This document shows positions 10,298-20,395 of a stretch of 64,000 nt of DNA, piece by piece. Every line of letters begins with the position of its first letter. The first letter of the stretch is position 1. Position numbers and translations under genes: made by a program. The DNA is from Schizochytrium sp. TIO01 (lineage: Eukaryota > Sar > Bigyra > Thraustochytrida > Thraustochytriidae). The stretch spans positions 389,501 to 453,500 of the forward strand of contig SMSO01000034.1 in assembly GCA_004764695.1 (NCBI GenBank). The letters run 5' to 3'. The notes under the pieces are model-generated. The model searched no databases and was not told the origin of the DNA. It saw nothing but the letters and a program-made list of their open reading frames with translations.

Positions 10298-11080
10298 ATG
10301 ACGCACAAAGTGTTGTTTGTGAACGGAGTGTCGGGACCCCCTAGCGAGATTTCTGAAATCCGGAACGGTTTAGCAGACATTTTCGAGGTCCCCGTTGAAG
10401 ATGTTCATCACTTTGACAACACTACATGTCAGAAATCCCAGTTCGATTCTCTCTTCCAAATGATGAAAGATATTTACAAGGAGCTTAAGAAGCAATGTAA
10501 GCGGTTCGGGATTTCTACTGTTGTTTTGGTACTTGTTTGGTTATTCGCCATTTTGCTAAAACATGGTAAAATTGCATTCGCTAGGATCAATCAGTGCATG
10601 AAGCAGGTGAAGAAGTTTCTCCACAAGGAAGCTAAACTCCGTATCAAGCCTCTACGTTTGCAAATCCAACAATGGGGTGAAGCATCTGTTGAGCGAATCA
10701 CTTTGGTATGCCATAGTCACGGGGGTTGGTGTGCCCACGCTCTTCTCAAGGATGCTCCATCAGTTTCTTGTCTTCAACAAATAGCTCAAAAGCTGCATAT
10801 TATCACTCTGGGTTCCCCCGTTTACTTGCCACCCCAATCCAACGGTGAAAAAATATCATACACAGAGTTCATGCATGTACATGACCCTATCACAGTTCTT
10901 GATGTGTTCGATGATGACGTTAACGTGACCGAGAAGGATACCAAACGTGTTCTTCTGAAAAAAACAGTCACTACAGCAGAGGAAACCTTATTTACTCCAC
11001 ATCTTATCAAGACCTATCTCGCAGAAATCTCCAGCCAAATTGGTCACTTCAGGGACAGTTTAAAACAAAATTCATCTTAA
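10298..11080 (+). CDS. Lipase-like alpha/beta hydrolase, possible transposon cargo
   Basis: This 260-residue protein starts at the ATG at 10298; an in-frame GTG lies 45 bp upstream. The N-terminal strand 'HKVLFVNGVSGPP' resembles the oxyanion strand of lipases. A hydrophobic segment ('TVVLVLVWLFAILL', residues ~70-84) looks like a membrane anchor. Near residue 145 the strand-turn-helix 'ITLVCHSHGGWCAHALL' is a nucleophile elbow with C-H-S-H-G in place of G-x-S-x-G. Candidate Asp and His are in 'MHVHDPITVLDVF' and 'TPHLIKTYLAEI'. The order Ser-Asp-His fits a hydrolase triad. It may act on a membrane lipid or ester; the substrate is unknown. Unlike the broken protease next door the frame is intact. 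Lying between inverted repeats, it may be passenger DNA or a host gene overtaken by an insertion. Confidence 0.7.
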   Translation: MTHKVLFVNGVSGPPSEISEIRNGLADIFEVPVEDVHHFDNTTCQKSQFDSLFQMMKDIYKELKKQCKRFGISTVVLVLVWLFAILLKHGKIAFARINQCMKQVKKFLHKEAKLRIKPLRLQIQQWGEASVERITLVCHSHGGWCAHALLKDAPSVSCLQQIAQKLHIITLGSPVYLPPQSNGEKISYTEFMHVHDPITVLDVFDDDVNVTEKDTKRVLLKKTVTTAEETLFTPHLIKTYLAEISSQIGHFRDSLKQNSS

Positions 11081-11557
11081 CATCACCGTCCTGGCATCAT
11101 CGTAGCCGTTATGTCATCGGCGATGACATCTTTCGGTGAGGATGACTGCGACTAAGACGGTGAAACAGTCTCCTGAGTGGATCGCATGTCATCATGCTGC
11201 TCTTCTTCGCCTTCGTCGTCGGATGGAGAATGGTTGTTGGGTAGCCAGGGTTGGATGTTTCATCATTTGTCGACCAGCAAAGCTCTCAACCACCCCAAAG
11301 CCTTACACCTGTCTTCCTTGCCACTTAAGTCTACACAAAACGTCTCGTGTGGACACTGTATTTACGTCGCACAAATGGCCGAATCTTTGATGATGCTTTA
11401 GCGGAGAACAGCTCTCATTTCGTCGGGATTCGTTTCAATTAAGGTGTATTAAAGAGTTTATTTCATCATGTATTCCCATGGATATTTGACTTTAAGCTAC
11501 AGAGTACATCAGGCTGTTCTTTTGACAGTTATATTTGACTGTAATCCATTGCTAGAG
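11081..11557. other. Element 3' interior
   Basis: It follows the lipase-like stop and contains GC-richer sequence to about 11400 with overlapping short frames (11136-11390, 11177-11401) of no recognisable family. AT-rich sequence then leads to the right inverted repeat. Confidence 0.35.
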
Positions 11558-11702
11558 ACTAGTTTAAACTAGAATTAACAATGTAACTCTGTATAAAACG
11601 CTCCCTTCATATATTGTTGGAGATATTGTTCCGTAGAGGTTTTCCTCCCTTAAAGACCAGCAGTGAAGCGCTAAGTATGCGCTCTTCAGAAAGATTTTTT
11701 AA
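11558..11702 (-). repeat. Right terminal inverted repeat
   Basis: Reverse-complement copy of 6488-6636, starting with 'actagtttaaact' and ending in 'aaagatttttt'. The central block 'gtgaagcgctaagtatgcgc' is almost unchanged from the left copy. Confidence 0.75.
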
Positions 11703-11950
11703 TGAAAATTAAAACTGATGAGAGTGTACCTTTGATATGTTTTAAGTAGTAACCTAGGTATCACTACTATCATGAACTTTTACAAGCTGTACCTGTACAA
11801 CGCTTCTGCAACATACAATTTGCAAAATAGACAGACCATGTAGCCTCAAAGTTTGTTCGTGTAGGCGTGCAGGTATGAATATCAGAGCTGCTTTCATTAT
11901 TGGGGTATCAGAATGAGTACAACTCAACAATGTGCAAAGGTACATTTTTT

Positions 11951-13348
11951 TTAGGAGGGAAAGAAATTTGAGTTTCGGAATGATTGCGAGGCGCGAATGA
12001 CCTCCTGTCGAACGGTTGGAATGTTTTCTTGCATAACTTTAAGGCGAAGCAAAAAGGCTCGAACTTGGGCAGCTGTCCTCAAAGATCGTATACGAGCTTG
12101 ACGAAAGCGGGCAGCATATACACCTAATAAAAGAGCAGAAACGCCACCACTCAAAGCAAAGGTTCTTAGCACGTTTCGCATGGAGGTTCTCAGTACATAG
12201 AGCTGAGCAAGAGAGATTACCCCTGCCCCGGCTAGAGATGCAGCGGAATACATTTTGCTCTGGCTTTCTCGTTTCATAACCTCAAGACACCCAGCGATAT
12301 TGTTTAAAGTAAACTCCATCTCCTTGGATATACGAAAAACTTGGGTGGATGTGCGTGCAAGGTGGCCCTCGACATTGACTCCTTCGGCTTTGAGTGCCTT
12401 TACAATTTCGGCTGCATCACTGGCAGCCAGTTTCCCTGTATTGGTTGCATTTATCCACGTATAGTCCCCATTGACACGAATCCCATCGCCTGTTTGTGTC
12501 ACATGTACACTGTCAGCAAATTCATTATACTCCTGCCCCTGTTGGTGAGCTTGAACCGATTGGTATGAACCATACCCAACAAGCGCAGTTGCAACAGCTG
12601 TACTCGCAAGCATTGCTAAAGCTGAGTTTTCTTGTGCCATATGCTTCTGTTGTGTCTTATCGTGGTTGCCCCCCTCTCCATCATCAGAGTCGGTGTCATG
12701 AGTTTTGGCACATCCAGAATCTCGTGTGCTCCGCTTCGCTCTCATTACGGACTTCCGGTTAGACTTATGATTTGTCGATTCTTTGGTATGATAGACTCTT
12801 GATGCAGAATCTCGTTTTTCTCCCCAGTCTGCTTTGAAACGCTGTTTTGGGTCTTGATCGGTCCATACAGTTTGCAGGATAGTGTTAAGCACTCGAAGGA
12901 GTTCAACAGAAACTTGGGCTAGATCCTGCCACTGCCAAGGTGCTCTCCCATTCAGTACGTTTGCCTTGTCATTTGTACTCGAGGTTTCGAAATCTTGCGG
13001 ACGAGATTTGGAATCGTCTCCCCTAGCCTGGACTAGGTACAGGAATTCATTACACACTTGCTCATTCATTGCGACTACTTCTGCAAGGTCCTGCGACTGC
13101 GTATCCGTAATCATGTAGGAGAGGTCTTCTTGTGCTTGTTGTGTTGCAAGTTGTTGAGACGTTACAAGGGCAGCTTGGTATGCCGCAAGCCTCCGAAGGA
13201 GAGTTGCCACCTTGGTAGCTGTGGCCCTTCTCGCAGCATCTTGGGACGACGGAGGTGAAGCCGATCTTTGAGCAGGTTTTGGTATTTGATTCACATTTTG
13301 GGCACGCAGAACTCTAGACTTATGATGATCTGATGTTTGGGTAGACAT
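11951..13348 (-). CDS. Unknown membrane protein (465 aa)
   Basis: The family is not recognised. The ATG at 13348 opens a frame with a basic, disordered N-terminus. Helical, Gln/Ala-rich segments follow ('LLRRLAAYQAALVTSQQLA', ~50-70). A second charged linker around 195-225 carries 'DTDSDDGEGGNHDK'. The C-terminal half has three hydrophobic segments: about 238-258 ('LAMLASTAVATALVGYG'), 363-383 ('AASLAGAGVISLAQLYVL') and 390-410 ('ALSGGVSALLLGVYAARF'). Between them lies a soluble region with 'GDGIRVNGDYTWINATNTG'. The last ~50 residues are amphipathic and basic. An organelle or endomembrane protein is plausible. The stop is ~250 bp from the right inverted repeat. Possible promoter sequence lies at 13440-13500, where palindromic 'ggtactagggactacc' occurs. 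Confidence 0.7.
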   Translation of the reverse strand: MSTQTSDHHKSRVLRAQNVNQIPKPAQRSASPPSSQDAARRATATKVATLLRRLAAYQAALVTSQQLATQQAQEDLSYMITDTQSQDLAEVVAMNEQVCNEFLYLVQARGDDSKSRPQDFETSSTNDKANVLNGRAPWQWQDLAQVSVELLRVLNTILQTVWTDQDPKQRFKADWGEKRDSASRVYHTKESTNHKSNRKSVMRAKRSTRDSGCAKTHDTDSDDGEGGNHDKTQQKHMAQENSALAMLASTAVATALVGYGSYQSVQAHQQGQEYNEFADSVHVTQTGDGIRVNGDYTWINATNTGKLAASDAAEIVKALKAEGVNVEGHLARTSTQVFRISKEMEFTLNNIAGCLEVMKRESQSKMYSAASLAGAGVISLAQLYVLRTSMRNVLRTFALSGGVSALLLGVYAARFRQARIRSLRTAAQVRAFLLRLKVMQENIPTVRQEVIRASQSFRNSNFFPS

Positions 13349-13881
13349 TCTGACAGAGAACCAATGGGTTTGGAGAGCGCTTTCCAGTGTCTCGTTTGGG
13401 AAAGCTCAAGTTCCGCTTCAAGGATTCATCATTATACAACTTTTTTCTTTTTTTACTTGTAGCATTGTAGGTACTAGGGACTACCTAGGTAGTTCTACTT
13501 CTCATTTTTCATTTTTTACAAATTAGTTTTACCTTCATTTCTTTCCATTGTCAAAGTGGTGGTCTTAGGTGGAATTCTGGAGAAGGAAATGCCATGCCTT
13601 CGCAGTGAAAGTTGGGCATCTACAATGAATCTTTCTTCGTTGCTGAAGTGAAAGCTCAATTGTGAGGCGAGACGAGGCTAGGTCGAGGCCATTTGGGTAC
13701 ATGAAATGAACAAAACTAGGTCAATTAAGTCGTGATTTGGCCAGCCAAAATCGCATGATAGTAGACATTGTTTTGTGCTACTAGAGAACAGCAAAAACGG
13801 GACCATCGTTCAACTGCTAGTCATATTTTATTCAATTTTGTGACTGAATATAGATAAGATCATCGCCTTTAATCTCTCTCG
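13349..13881. other. Intergenic region with AGGTAGTACC-type palindromes
   Basis: AT-rich spacer upstream of the 465-residue gene. Positions 13463-13495 hold the overlapping palindromic pieces 'gtaggtactag' and 'gactacctaggtagttc'. No gene seen. Confidence 0.4.
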
Positions 13882-14508
13882 TCAGGTTACAGAGTAGTTA
13901 TGGAGAATCCGTTCGGCATCAGCAAGAGCAGCTTCTGATCGGATGAGTTGCAGCATACCCTCACTTGGCATCATTCGTGGGCCCGGTGACCTAGGGGACG
14001 AATTATGCGAAACGAAGGTTTCCACTCCTTTTCTTTCGGCGAGAATTTCGCCAAGCAACTGAAGACCATCCGAAGCCCGGTTGAATTCCCCTTGGTCCTC
14101 GCGTTGCTTGTTGCGACGATGAGCTGATTGTGCCTGGATCATGCGTAACTTATCTGCAATAAAAAGCTCCACGGCTCCTTTTGGTGGAGGTACATGGTCT
14201 ACATCCAACCTTGCGTCCAACAAGAGTCCTCGAACGAAAATTCTCGAATCTTTATTTACGAGCAAGTCCATCCGTGCCCGATCCACCAGTTCGATGGGTA
14301 CGTGAAAGCCTCTTTTTGACTGTGTGCCGCGTATCTTGGCTTGGTCACGACGTCGCCGCTTCAGTTTTGCGTTGGGTCGTTGTGGTTGCTCTGATCCCAC
14401 GTTTGAGTCTGCATCAGCCAGTTTCTGCTGTTGACCGCGAGCCCTGGAGATCAGTGAGGCTAGAGCAGCGCGGTACAGTGTGTCGTTACCAGAGCCGGTG
14501 TCCTGCAT
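13882..14508 (-). CDS. Small basic protein, unknown
   Basis: A 208-residue frame from the ATG at 14508. The N-terminal half is basic ('KLKRRRRDQAKIRGTQSKR', residues ~48-66), like a nuclear or nucleolar localisation signal. The middle, 'VPIELVDRARMDLLVNKDS' followed by 'IFVRGLLLDARLDVDHV', looks folded. The C-terminal part is helical with a disordered Ser/Pro segment. No catalytic motif or family is recognised. A DNA- or RNA-associated role is only suggested by charge. It lies on the same strand as the 465-residue gene, 0.5 kb upstream of it. Confidence 0.55.
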   Translation of the reverse strand: MQDTGSGNDTLYRAALASLISRARGQQQKLADADSNVGSEQPQRPNAKLKRRRRDQAKIRGTQSKRGFHVPIELVDRARMDLLVNKDSRIFVRGLLLDARLDVDHVPPPKGAVELFIADKLRMIQAQSAHRRNKQREDQGEFNRASDGLQLLGEILAERKGVETFVSHNSSPRSPGPRMMPSEGMLQLIRSEAALADAERILHNYSVT

Positions 14509-15500
14509 ATCCGCGTGAGCTCGAGAAAGCCTTCTGGTGCAGCTATATGGTCTTGCGGAGTGCAGCTATAACGGGTTCTTTCCTTTCTCAATCCCTAATA
14601 AGGATGAGAAAAGAAATTTCATCTAAAATTTTCAATGGTTTTCAACTCTTGGAATTGACGTATAAAATTCGCAGAACTTGCATTTCACAAAGTGGGACTA
14701 AGGCCCAATTAAAAGACCAACCCGCGACTCAAAGCAATTCATTTTCTACGCCATGGTGCCCTCCGCCAAGCAAGAGGAGAGTTTCGATGCCAGATCAGTG
14801 ATCCCCAGCGTGCGTATCCAGGACTGCAAAGAAATTGGTAGCGGGCCAACTTCAGAAGGCCCGGGCAAGCTTGTAGTTTAGTGTTGCCTGAATTCGCAAC
14901 CTCAACAAGTGAACGGGCCGGATCAACATCAAAATCAAGACAGCCCGAATGATGTGTCGTTTGCTCCTGCCAAACGCCCATTCACAAAGCGAGCTTCTCC
15001 TCTTGCGTAAGTGAACAGGTTCTTTGCCGAGATGATTGCACCTCAAAACCATAACACCATGAATGTGGTGCCATCCAGAGCCCGGAACATCAAGGTTCAC
15101 AAACAAATACACCCCCAAAACACATACGTGTAGCCGACTCTGAGATCCACGTGACAGCGGAGTCCTTTTGCGTTACATGTCCAAGGCCGTGATCTAAGAA
15201 TTTGTCTTTCAGGCGTGGGTGAGTTAGTTTCAACCTGCAATTGGGCTGCTTTGTCACCATAGGAATTGCAAGTTCTGCAAACTCTTTAAGTTAATCGTAT
15301 GACCATAAAGTAATTCTCTGCCTAATATAAAGAGAGTAAAATGCATGAATAGCCATCAGTGATCGTAGATCATTGTCTCCCCAGAACCCCAAGCCGCGAG
15401 ATCGGGGCTTCCTCGCCGCAAGCGGGGCCTGGGCCGCTGGCAGCACACCGGCTTTGATTTGGTTTGCTCGAGAATCTTTTCCAGGTCGAGGGGGGCAGAT
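14509..15500. other. Divergent spacer
   Basis: About 1 kb between a minus-strand gene and the plus-strand carboxypeptidase. Short overlapping frames on both strands carry no recognisable features. No tRNA or repeat family was identified. Confidence 0.4.
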
Positions 15501-15635
15501 ATGACAGCATCGCTTAATCTCAGTGTACGCTTGCCGCAACATCGGCTCCTCCGGAGAGGCCTCGAGGGAGACCTTTGTGATGGCGACGCGACACGGACGA
15601 GAGTGTGTCGAAAGTCTTTGCGCAGAAGACCCCGC

Positions 15636-17042
15636 ATGGCTGAAGTGTCTTGGGCGCTGCTGATTGCAATCTTTGCGGTCGTGGTGCTAATTTCGCAAAA
15701 TTTAGTTGAGGCGAAACGAGCTCCTCGAAAGGAGGTTGACTTGGCTCGTGCGTATGGGTACACAGAGCGGGAGATTTCAAAGCTTAAAGCTGGCCAGGTC
15801 ATGCCTCCTTCGGGATGTTCTGATCCCAAGAATGACGACTTCTTTGCGAGATTTAGAAATTACGATGAGTTGGAGAAGTTCATTCGTAACCGATTGTGTC
15901 AGTTGCGCAAAGAAATTGGCTCTATTGGGTCGGTTTGTGAGGTGGTAGAGATCGGATTTAGTGTCGAGGGAAGGCCAATTTTGGCTGTGGAAATTCGTAA
16001 CCCTGAGGCTTTAGAAGAAGCCAAAGCCTCTGGAAGAACCAAGAAGAAAGAGCGTGCAGTGTTAATCACAGGTTCGTTACATGCACGTGAATGGACCAGC
16101 ACGACGTCCGTGCTGATCTCTATTATCAGGGCTGATGTTACTGATGTGAGTGTATTTTCCATCCCAGTGATTAATCCAGACGGCTACGTATATACTTGGT
16201 CAGGGGAAAAGCAAATAAAAAAGAAGTGGACCAAAAGCGGAATTCAAGAAGATGAAGTTGAAGCACGGTATTGGCGCAAGAACCGTCGCGTGAACCCGGA
16301 CCTTACGCTTGGCGTTGATCTCAATCGTAACTTCGGTTCTTCACCGGCCATTTGGGGTACAGATAAAAAGAGTAAATCTATCAATCTTACAGAGAGCGAT
16401 ATTTACCAAGGCACAGGTGGGTTTTCTGAGCCAGAAACTCGGGCGCTTCGCGACTATCACAAGAAACACAAAAAGAAGATCATTGCGTTTTTTGACGTTC
16501 ATTGCTGTATTGGTGCAATTCTTGAGCCTTTTTCGCGAGCTGGCAAGGCTCCTGACTATGTTTTTGATACTGGTCAAGTCATCATTGATGCAATCAACAC
16601 AAAAACCCCTGCAGACGGAAGATACGAGTGGCGTCCTCGCCCAGCATCTTCAGCCTCGGGATCAGGCATTTCGAGTTCGTGGGCATTTCAAGAAGCAAAA
16701 ATTCCATTTACGTATGTCGTAGAGCTTCGAGGCAAGTTCGTGGAGAAATGCTCCGAAATCAAACCTATCGGCAACGAAATTCTGCATGGCTTCCGTGCTC
16801 TTCTGAAAGAGCTTTCAAATGCTGAAGCACTGATGTCTGGGATTAAAGCGTCCAAACTTGAGGGCGGGGATGAAAAATCCCAGTTACAAGATGTTAGTGG
16901 AATTAAACCTTCAGAGTCAGCAGATTCTTCTTTTGGGCAAAAAAGCGAGTCGTCCCATAGTAGCGTTTATATTCTTGCCGGTCTCCTTGTTCTAGGTCTC
17001 GGTGGTTATGTTGCAAAGAATAAGACTGAAAAACTCGTGTAG
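15636..17042 (+). CDS. M14 zinc metallocarboxypeptidase, secreted or membrane-anchored
   Basis: Removes C-terminal residues from peptides; M14 family. I prefer the ATG at 15636 (468 residues) because it begins a clear signal peptide ('WALLIAIFAVVVLIS'). An in-frame ATG at 15501 would add 45 basic residues. Zinc ligands are in 'GSLHAREWTST' (HxxE) and the His of 'FFDVHCC'. Other family landmarks in order are 'VINPDGYVYTW', 'YWRKNRR', 'GVDLNRNFG' and 'FSEPETRALRDY'. The general-base Glu is in 'YVVELRGK'. A Ser-rich linker and a C-terminal hydrophobic segment ('VYILAGLLVLGLGGYVA') followed by lysines suggest a type I anchor in the plasma membrane or a vacuole. The S1' pocket residue that sets A versus B specificity cannot be assigned safely. 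Confidence 0.9.
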   Translation: MAEVSWALLIAIFAVVVLISQNLVEAKRAPRKEVDLARAYGYTEREISKLKAGQVMPPSGCSDPKNDDFFARFRNYDELEKFIRNRLCQLRKEIGSIGSVCEVVEIGFSVEGRPILAVEIRNPEALEEAKASGRTKKKERAVLITGSLHAREWTSTTSVLISIIRADVTDVSVFSIPVINPDGYVYTWSGEKQIKKKWTKSGIQEDEVEARYWRKNRRVNPDLTLGVDLNRNFGSSPAIWGTDKKSKSINLTESDIYQGTGGFSEPETRALRDYHKKHKKKIIAFFDVHCCIGAILEPFSRAGKAPDYVFDTGQVIIDAINTKTPADGRYEWRPRPASSASGSGISSSWAFQEAKIPFTYVVELRGKFVEKCSEIKPIGNEILHGFRALLKELSNAEALMSGIKASKLEGGDEKSQLQDVSGIKPSESADSSFGQKSESSHSSVYILAGLLVLGLGGYVAKNKTEKLV

Positions 17043-18747
17043 AACTTCAAAAACAAATCGAATTGTCGTTATTTTAATTTGCATGTTGACTTCTTTTCAT
17101 CCAAAAACGGCTGTCTGTCTCAGAAGAACTCGTACTAGATGAAGCCATTAGTCGTTTTTGTCTCTCTGGTACCTATGTTCCTTTAATGTTTTGATTCTAA
17201 CAAAACGTAAAAAGTACATTACATGTATATGCTTTAAAAACGACTACAAGCGTCTCTCAAACGAAATATCTCTGGAGTTTATTGCTTCGTAACATTGCAG
17301 AATTAAAAGTGACCATAAACATGTTGATATGGATATCCTGTCCTACTATATATTATTATCAGTAGAGACTTCCTTTTCCGAATGAGAGGTTCTAGTCATC
17401 ACATCTATTTGGTAGTTTTCTTGCAACAGACAGAGCTTTTTCATCTATTTTGTTCTTCAATATCCTACGACTGTCAGGTTTTGGGGAATTGACTTTTCAG
17501 TTCGAAATTCGCATCTTATAAGAATTCTAAAAACTTAGCCTATTTTAGAAGGATTTTGCATACTGTGAAATTCTACGATAGTGGTAGTTATTCGAGGGAA
17601 GCCTTTAGGCTACCCCTGGTTCGCCGTAATGTTCACGGTAAAAGCGTTAATTACTCCTTCGAGGTGGTTGAGAGTATTTCCCACTCTTCATCTAGGTGAA
17701 AGGAATTAAATGACATGTGCAGGAAATAAGATTGCCTCGAGCATCTTTAAGAAACTAAGCCACATCAGTCAGTCACACTGGCAAGATTATGTACTACTCT
17801 TTTATTATATTTACTGTTTATTTGTTCTTCACTTTATATATTTCTTTAATGCTAATATTGGAATCTCAGTACCTTAAATTTATTTTTTAAAAAAACACGC
17901 TTCGGTATTTGTAAAAAGATATAACAAAGACGTCGTAGTTACGTGAACATAGGTTTGAAACTCAAAATCTTCTACTAGCATTGTCTCTAATTTGAAATAA
18001 ACTACACAACACTATTTTAAAGTCTTGAAATAGAGTCTTGGATCAATAACAAACTAAATGCAAAGAAGGTCTTTCAACTTTGTTACCAAGAACATATGAT
18101 AAGGATGCTCGCAGAAAGCCTTATCAGCAGAGTATGCGGCAGAAAACAAATTTTAAAATTTAATTTATATTCCACCAACCAAAACCCGCAACACGGTATA
18201 CTACAACAAACTACATCTTGCAGTTAAAATCTAAACAAGAACGACGGCATGTTTCGTCATTGTCGATGGAATAGTACGATGCAATTTTTTACACTTCGCC
18301 TTTTATCATAATGCTGCAAACACTGTGACTGGGTTCCATCTTTCAGAAGCAGATAATTTACCCTCTTACATTATAAGTTAGCTTACTTCTGAAATAGATC
18401 AGTAACTACAACGTTGCGTTATTAGATCATGTTCTTCATCGAGCTTTTCATCGCTTTGAATAAGTTTAATTGCTGAAAGTTAAACCCTGATCATCCAGAG
18501 CTTGACTGGGAAGATGCAAGCAAGGATCTTGGAATGCATGATATCACTTCGAGAAGAACTTGATACTCAAGCTCATAGCATTCTAACCTGGCGATGAACA
18601 TCTAGCCTCACACTCTAATTAGGGGAGCACAACAGACTTGATCTTACTGCAAAGGACTCACTTCATTAGGATAGCATGCTTCGTCACCCACTAATCCTAG
18701 TTTGTCCTTTCATTTAAATGAAAGGCTACATTCTGCACGTTCCCATA
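17043..18747. other. AT-rich intergenic region with a run of small hairpins
   Basis: 1.7 kb between convergent genes, no coding sequence seen. Positions 17590-17705 contain several consecutive perfect or near-perfect stem-loops: 'gggaagcctttaggctaccc', 'ccgtaatgttcacgg', 'agagtatttcccactct' and 'ttcatctaggtgaa'. A structured RNA or a small inverted-repeat element is possible. Confidence 0.4.
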
Positions 18748-19479
18748 CTATTTATCGTAGCTGAAGTCATCTTCTACAACTCTTGCAATTGGCAATTCAC
18801 CTTGAAATGGAACAACAGTGGCCGACGGGGCTGTTCCAGATAGTGTTGCGGGGTCGAGGTTGTTGACAGCGCACATTGCATTCAGAAGTGCACTCAAAAA
18901 TCCGTATGTACGTCTGAGTTTGTATTGCCCAAAAACCATGTTCCACCTAGGTTTCTTTTCGCGAGCAAAAATGTCTTCAGGCATACTATTGTCTTTTATG
19001 ATGAACACCCTGTGTTGAACTAGATCATCGACGGTGTAAGAGAAGACTTTTTCGCTCGGTTTGGCATTAGGGGTTTCCACTATATATTGAAATACAGTAA
19101 CTACTGTTTCGCTAACTACAGCAAATCCGATAGGGTCTTTGACAGACTTAACCTGTTTACTACTCGAAGTTCTAGTATCTCTTTGAACAATGTAAGTATC
19201 TTCAGGTGAATTGTACGGCGGGTAACCGAAGAGCTCAGGATTCATGTAAACTTTGGTACCCTGCACCGCACAGGTCTGGGCATAAGCATTTGCTTTGGCT
19301 TGCATGTCAACCCTTCGCCTGTTTTCCGTATGCCGCTGGCAGTAGAAACAAATAAGAACAAATAGAATCACGCCTTGAAGTACACCTACAACTATAGGGA
19401 CAGTTGGAATTAAATCCTGCAGGTATCGTCTTTCGGCTACTGCATATACAGAGCCTCTGAGGTGAGGACTTGTATCCAT
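18748..19479 (-). CDS. Single-pass membrane protein, paralogue of the gene at 24264
   Basis: A 243-residue protein from the ATG at 19479. A hydrophobic segment at about residues 28-50 ('VVGVLQGVILFVLICFY') is followed by a basic charged stretch. The soluble region shares long motifs with the protein at 24264-25004: 'GTKVYMNPELFGYPP', 'GFAVVSE', 'QHRVFI' and a C-terminal block with 'YGFL', 'NNLDPATLS' and 'PFQGELPIA'. The pair lies in opposite orientation 4.8 kb apart. Topology is probably N-out/C-in or a signal anchor. The family is not recognised; the invariant Cys in the last third ('NAMCAVNN') and the NPELFGYPP motif are its best handles. Confidence 0.75.
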   Translation of the reverse strand: MDTSPHLRGSVYAVAERRYLQDLIPTVPIVVGVLQGVILFVLICFYCQRHTENRRRVDMQAKANAYAQTCAVQGTKVYMNPELFGYPPYNSPEDTYIVQRDTRTSSSKQVKSVKDPIGFAVVSETVVTVFQYIVETPNAKPSEKVFSYTVDDLVQHRVFIIKDNSMPEDIFAREKKPRWNMVFGQYKLRRTYGFLSALLNAMCAVNNLDPATLSGTAPSATVVPFQGELPIARVVEDDFSYDK

Positions 19480-19912
19480 AGAGAATGAATTTGACTCAGA
19501 TTTTCCTTGGTATTCGCTCTTGGTTGAATTGAGATTTGGGTTTGCCGGGATGCCCTACAGTTTGCGCTGATCTTTTGTTGCTTCTTTGAAGAGCTAAATT
19601 AAAAAAGTGTAGAACAGAGGTTTTGTACTATACCCTTATCCTACGACATACTTAGTTTTTCTCATAATTTTGTACTGATTTCCTTTAATTAAAATATTTT
19701 AAATTTTAAATTTAATACATATACATATACAACACGATTGCAAGAATATTGATTTGAAGTAGAAAGCGTCATACTTGAATGGAATACAAACCTAGTATAG
19801 GCTACATGTATTCTTGCGAACAGCTAACATCAGATCTATCAAGAAATTTCAAAAGGTAGGAAGAGCGAACTGGCTGCTTGGTGAGTATAGAGACTAGTCA
19901 GGCCAGGGATAA

Positions 19913-19965
19913 CAAGTTAAAATATTTTAGCTTGGGTAAAAACTCAAGCTAAAACGGTCACTCAT
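19913..19965 (+). repeat. Dispersed hairpin element, copy 1
   Basis: Core 'agcttgggt' - loop - 'actcaagct' forms a stem, preceded by 'gttaaaatatttt' and followed by 'aaaacggtcactca'. Other copies lie at 21301-21350 (minus), 21911-21946 and 55263-55315. Confidence 0.5.
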
Positions 19966-20348
19966 ACGTGCTCATCTAATTAGCACTAGTTAGTTAATGT
20001 TTATCTACGAAGACCATATGGACTATCTGTAAATACACCCTCGAGCATGCACAAGCCATCTACTCAAGAGAAGGTACTTGACTTCATGCATATGCGACTT
20101 CCTCTTTTGCAACAAGTTTTCATTCTCAGAAGGTGCAACTCGCACTGCCATTGGGGTGTGCGTGTGTCACTTCGGGTCCTGCGGACTATCAAGATCGCAG
20201 CTACCGGCCTACTGAAATTGCGCACCAATCGCACTAGGATGGTACGCAAAGTGCATACTATAATAATTATTCCAGCTCGGATTCATAATTCTTGGTACAC
20301 GCGCGAGGATTGGTTAAGTGTGATAAAGTTAAAGCAGCGACTCAGAGA

Positions 20349-20395
20349 TTATTATTATTATTATTATTTATTTTATTTTTAATAATAATGATTTC
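20349..20395 (+). repeat. (ATT)n microsatellite
   Basis: Seven perfect ATT units are followed by impure 'tttattttatttttaataa'. Confidence 0.8.

Larger units (their letters stand above)
6488..11702. mobile_element. Putative DNA transposon with ~145-bp terminal inverted repeats, Ulp1 relic and lipase-like gene
   Basis: The segments 6488-6636 and 11558-11702 are inverted copies of each other with only scattered differences. Shared blocks include 'gcgcatacttagcgcttcac', 'aacaatatatgaaggg' and 'agtttaaactagt'. Between them lie a degenerate minisatellite, an exon-like frame (7406-7696), an acidic frame (8214-8471), a broken Ulp1-type protease (about 8655-9056) and an intact lipase-like gene (10298-11080). 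Long inverted repeats plus a Ulp1 protease are known from Mutator-like elements and some other eukaryotic DNA transposons. No transposase with a DDE catalytic core is recognisable, so the element is probably decayed or non-autonomous. Outer limits are uncertain: weak similarity continues outward to about 6460 and 11725. Confidence 0.6.
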
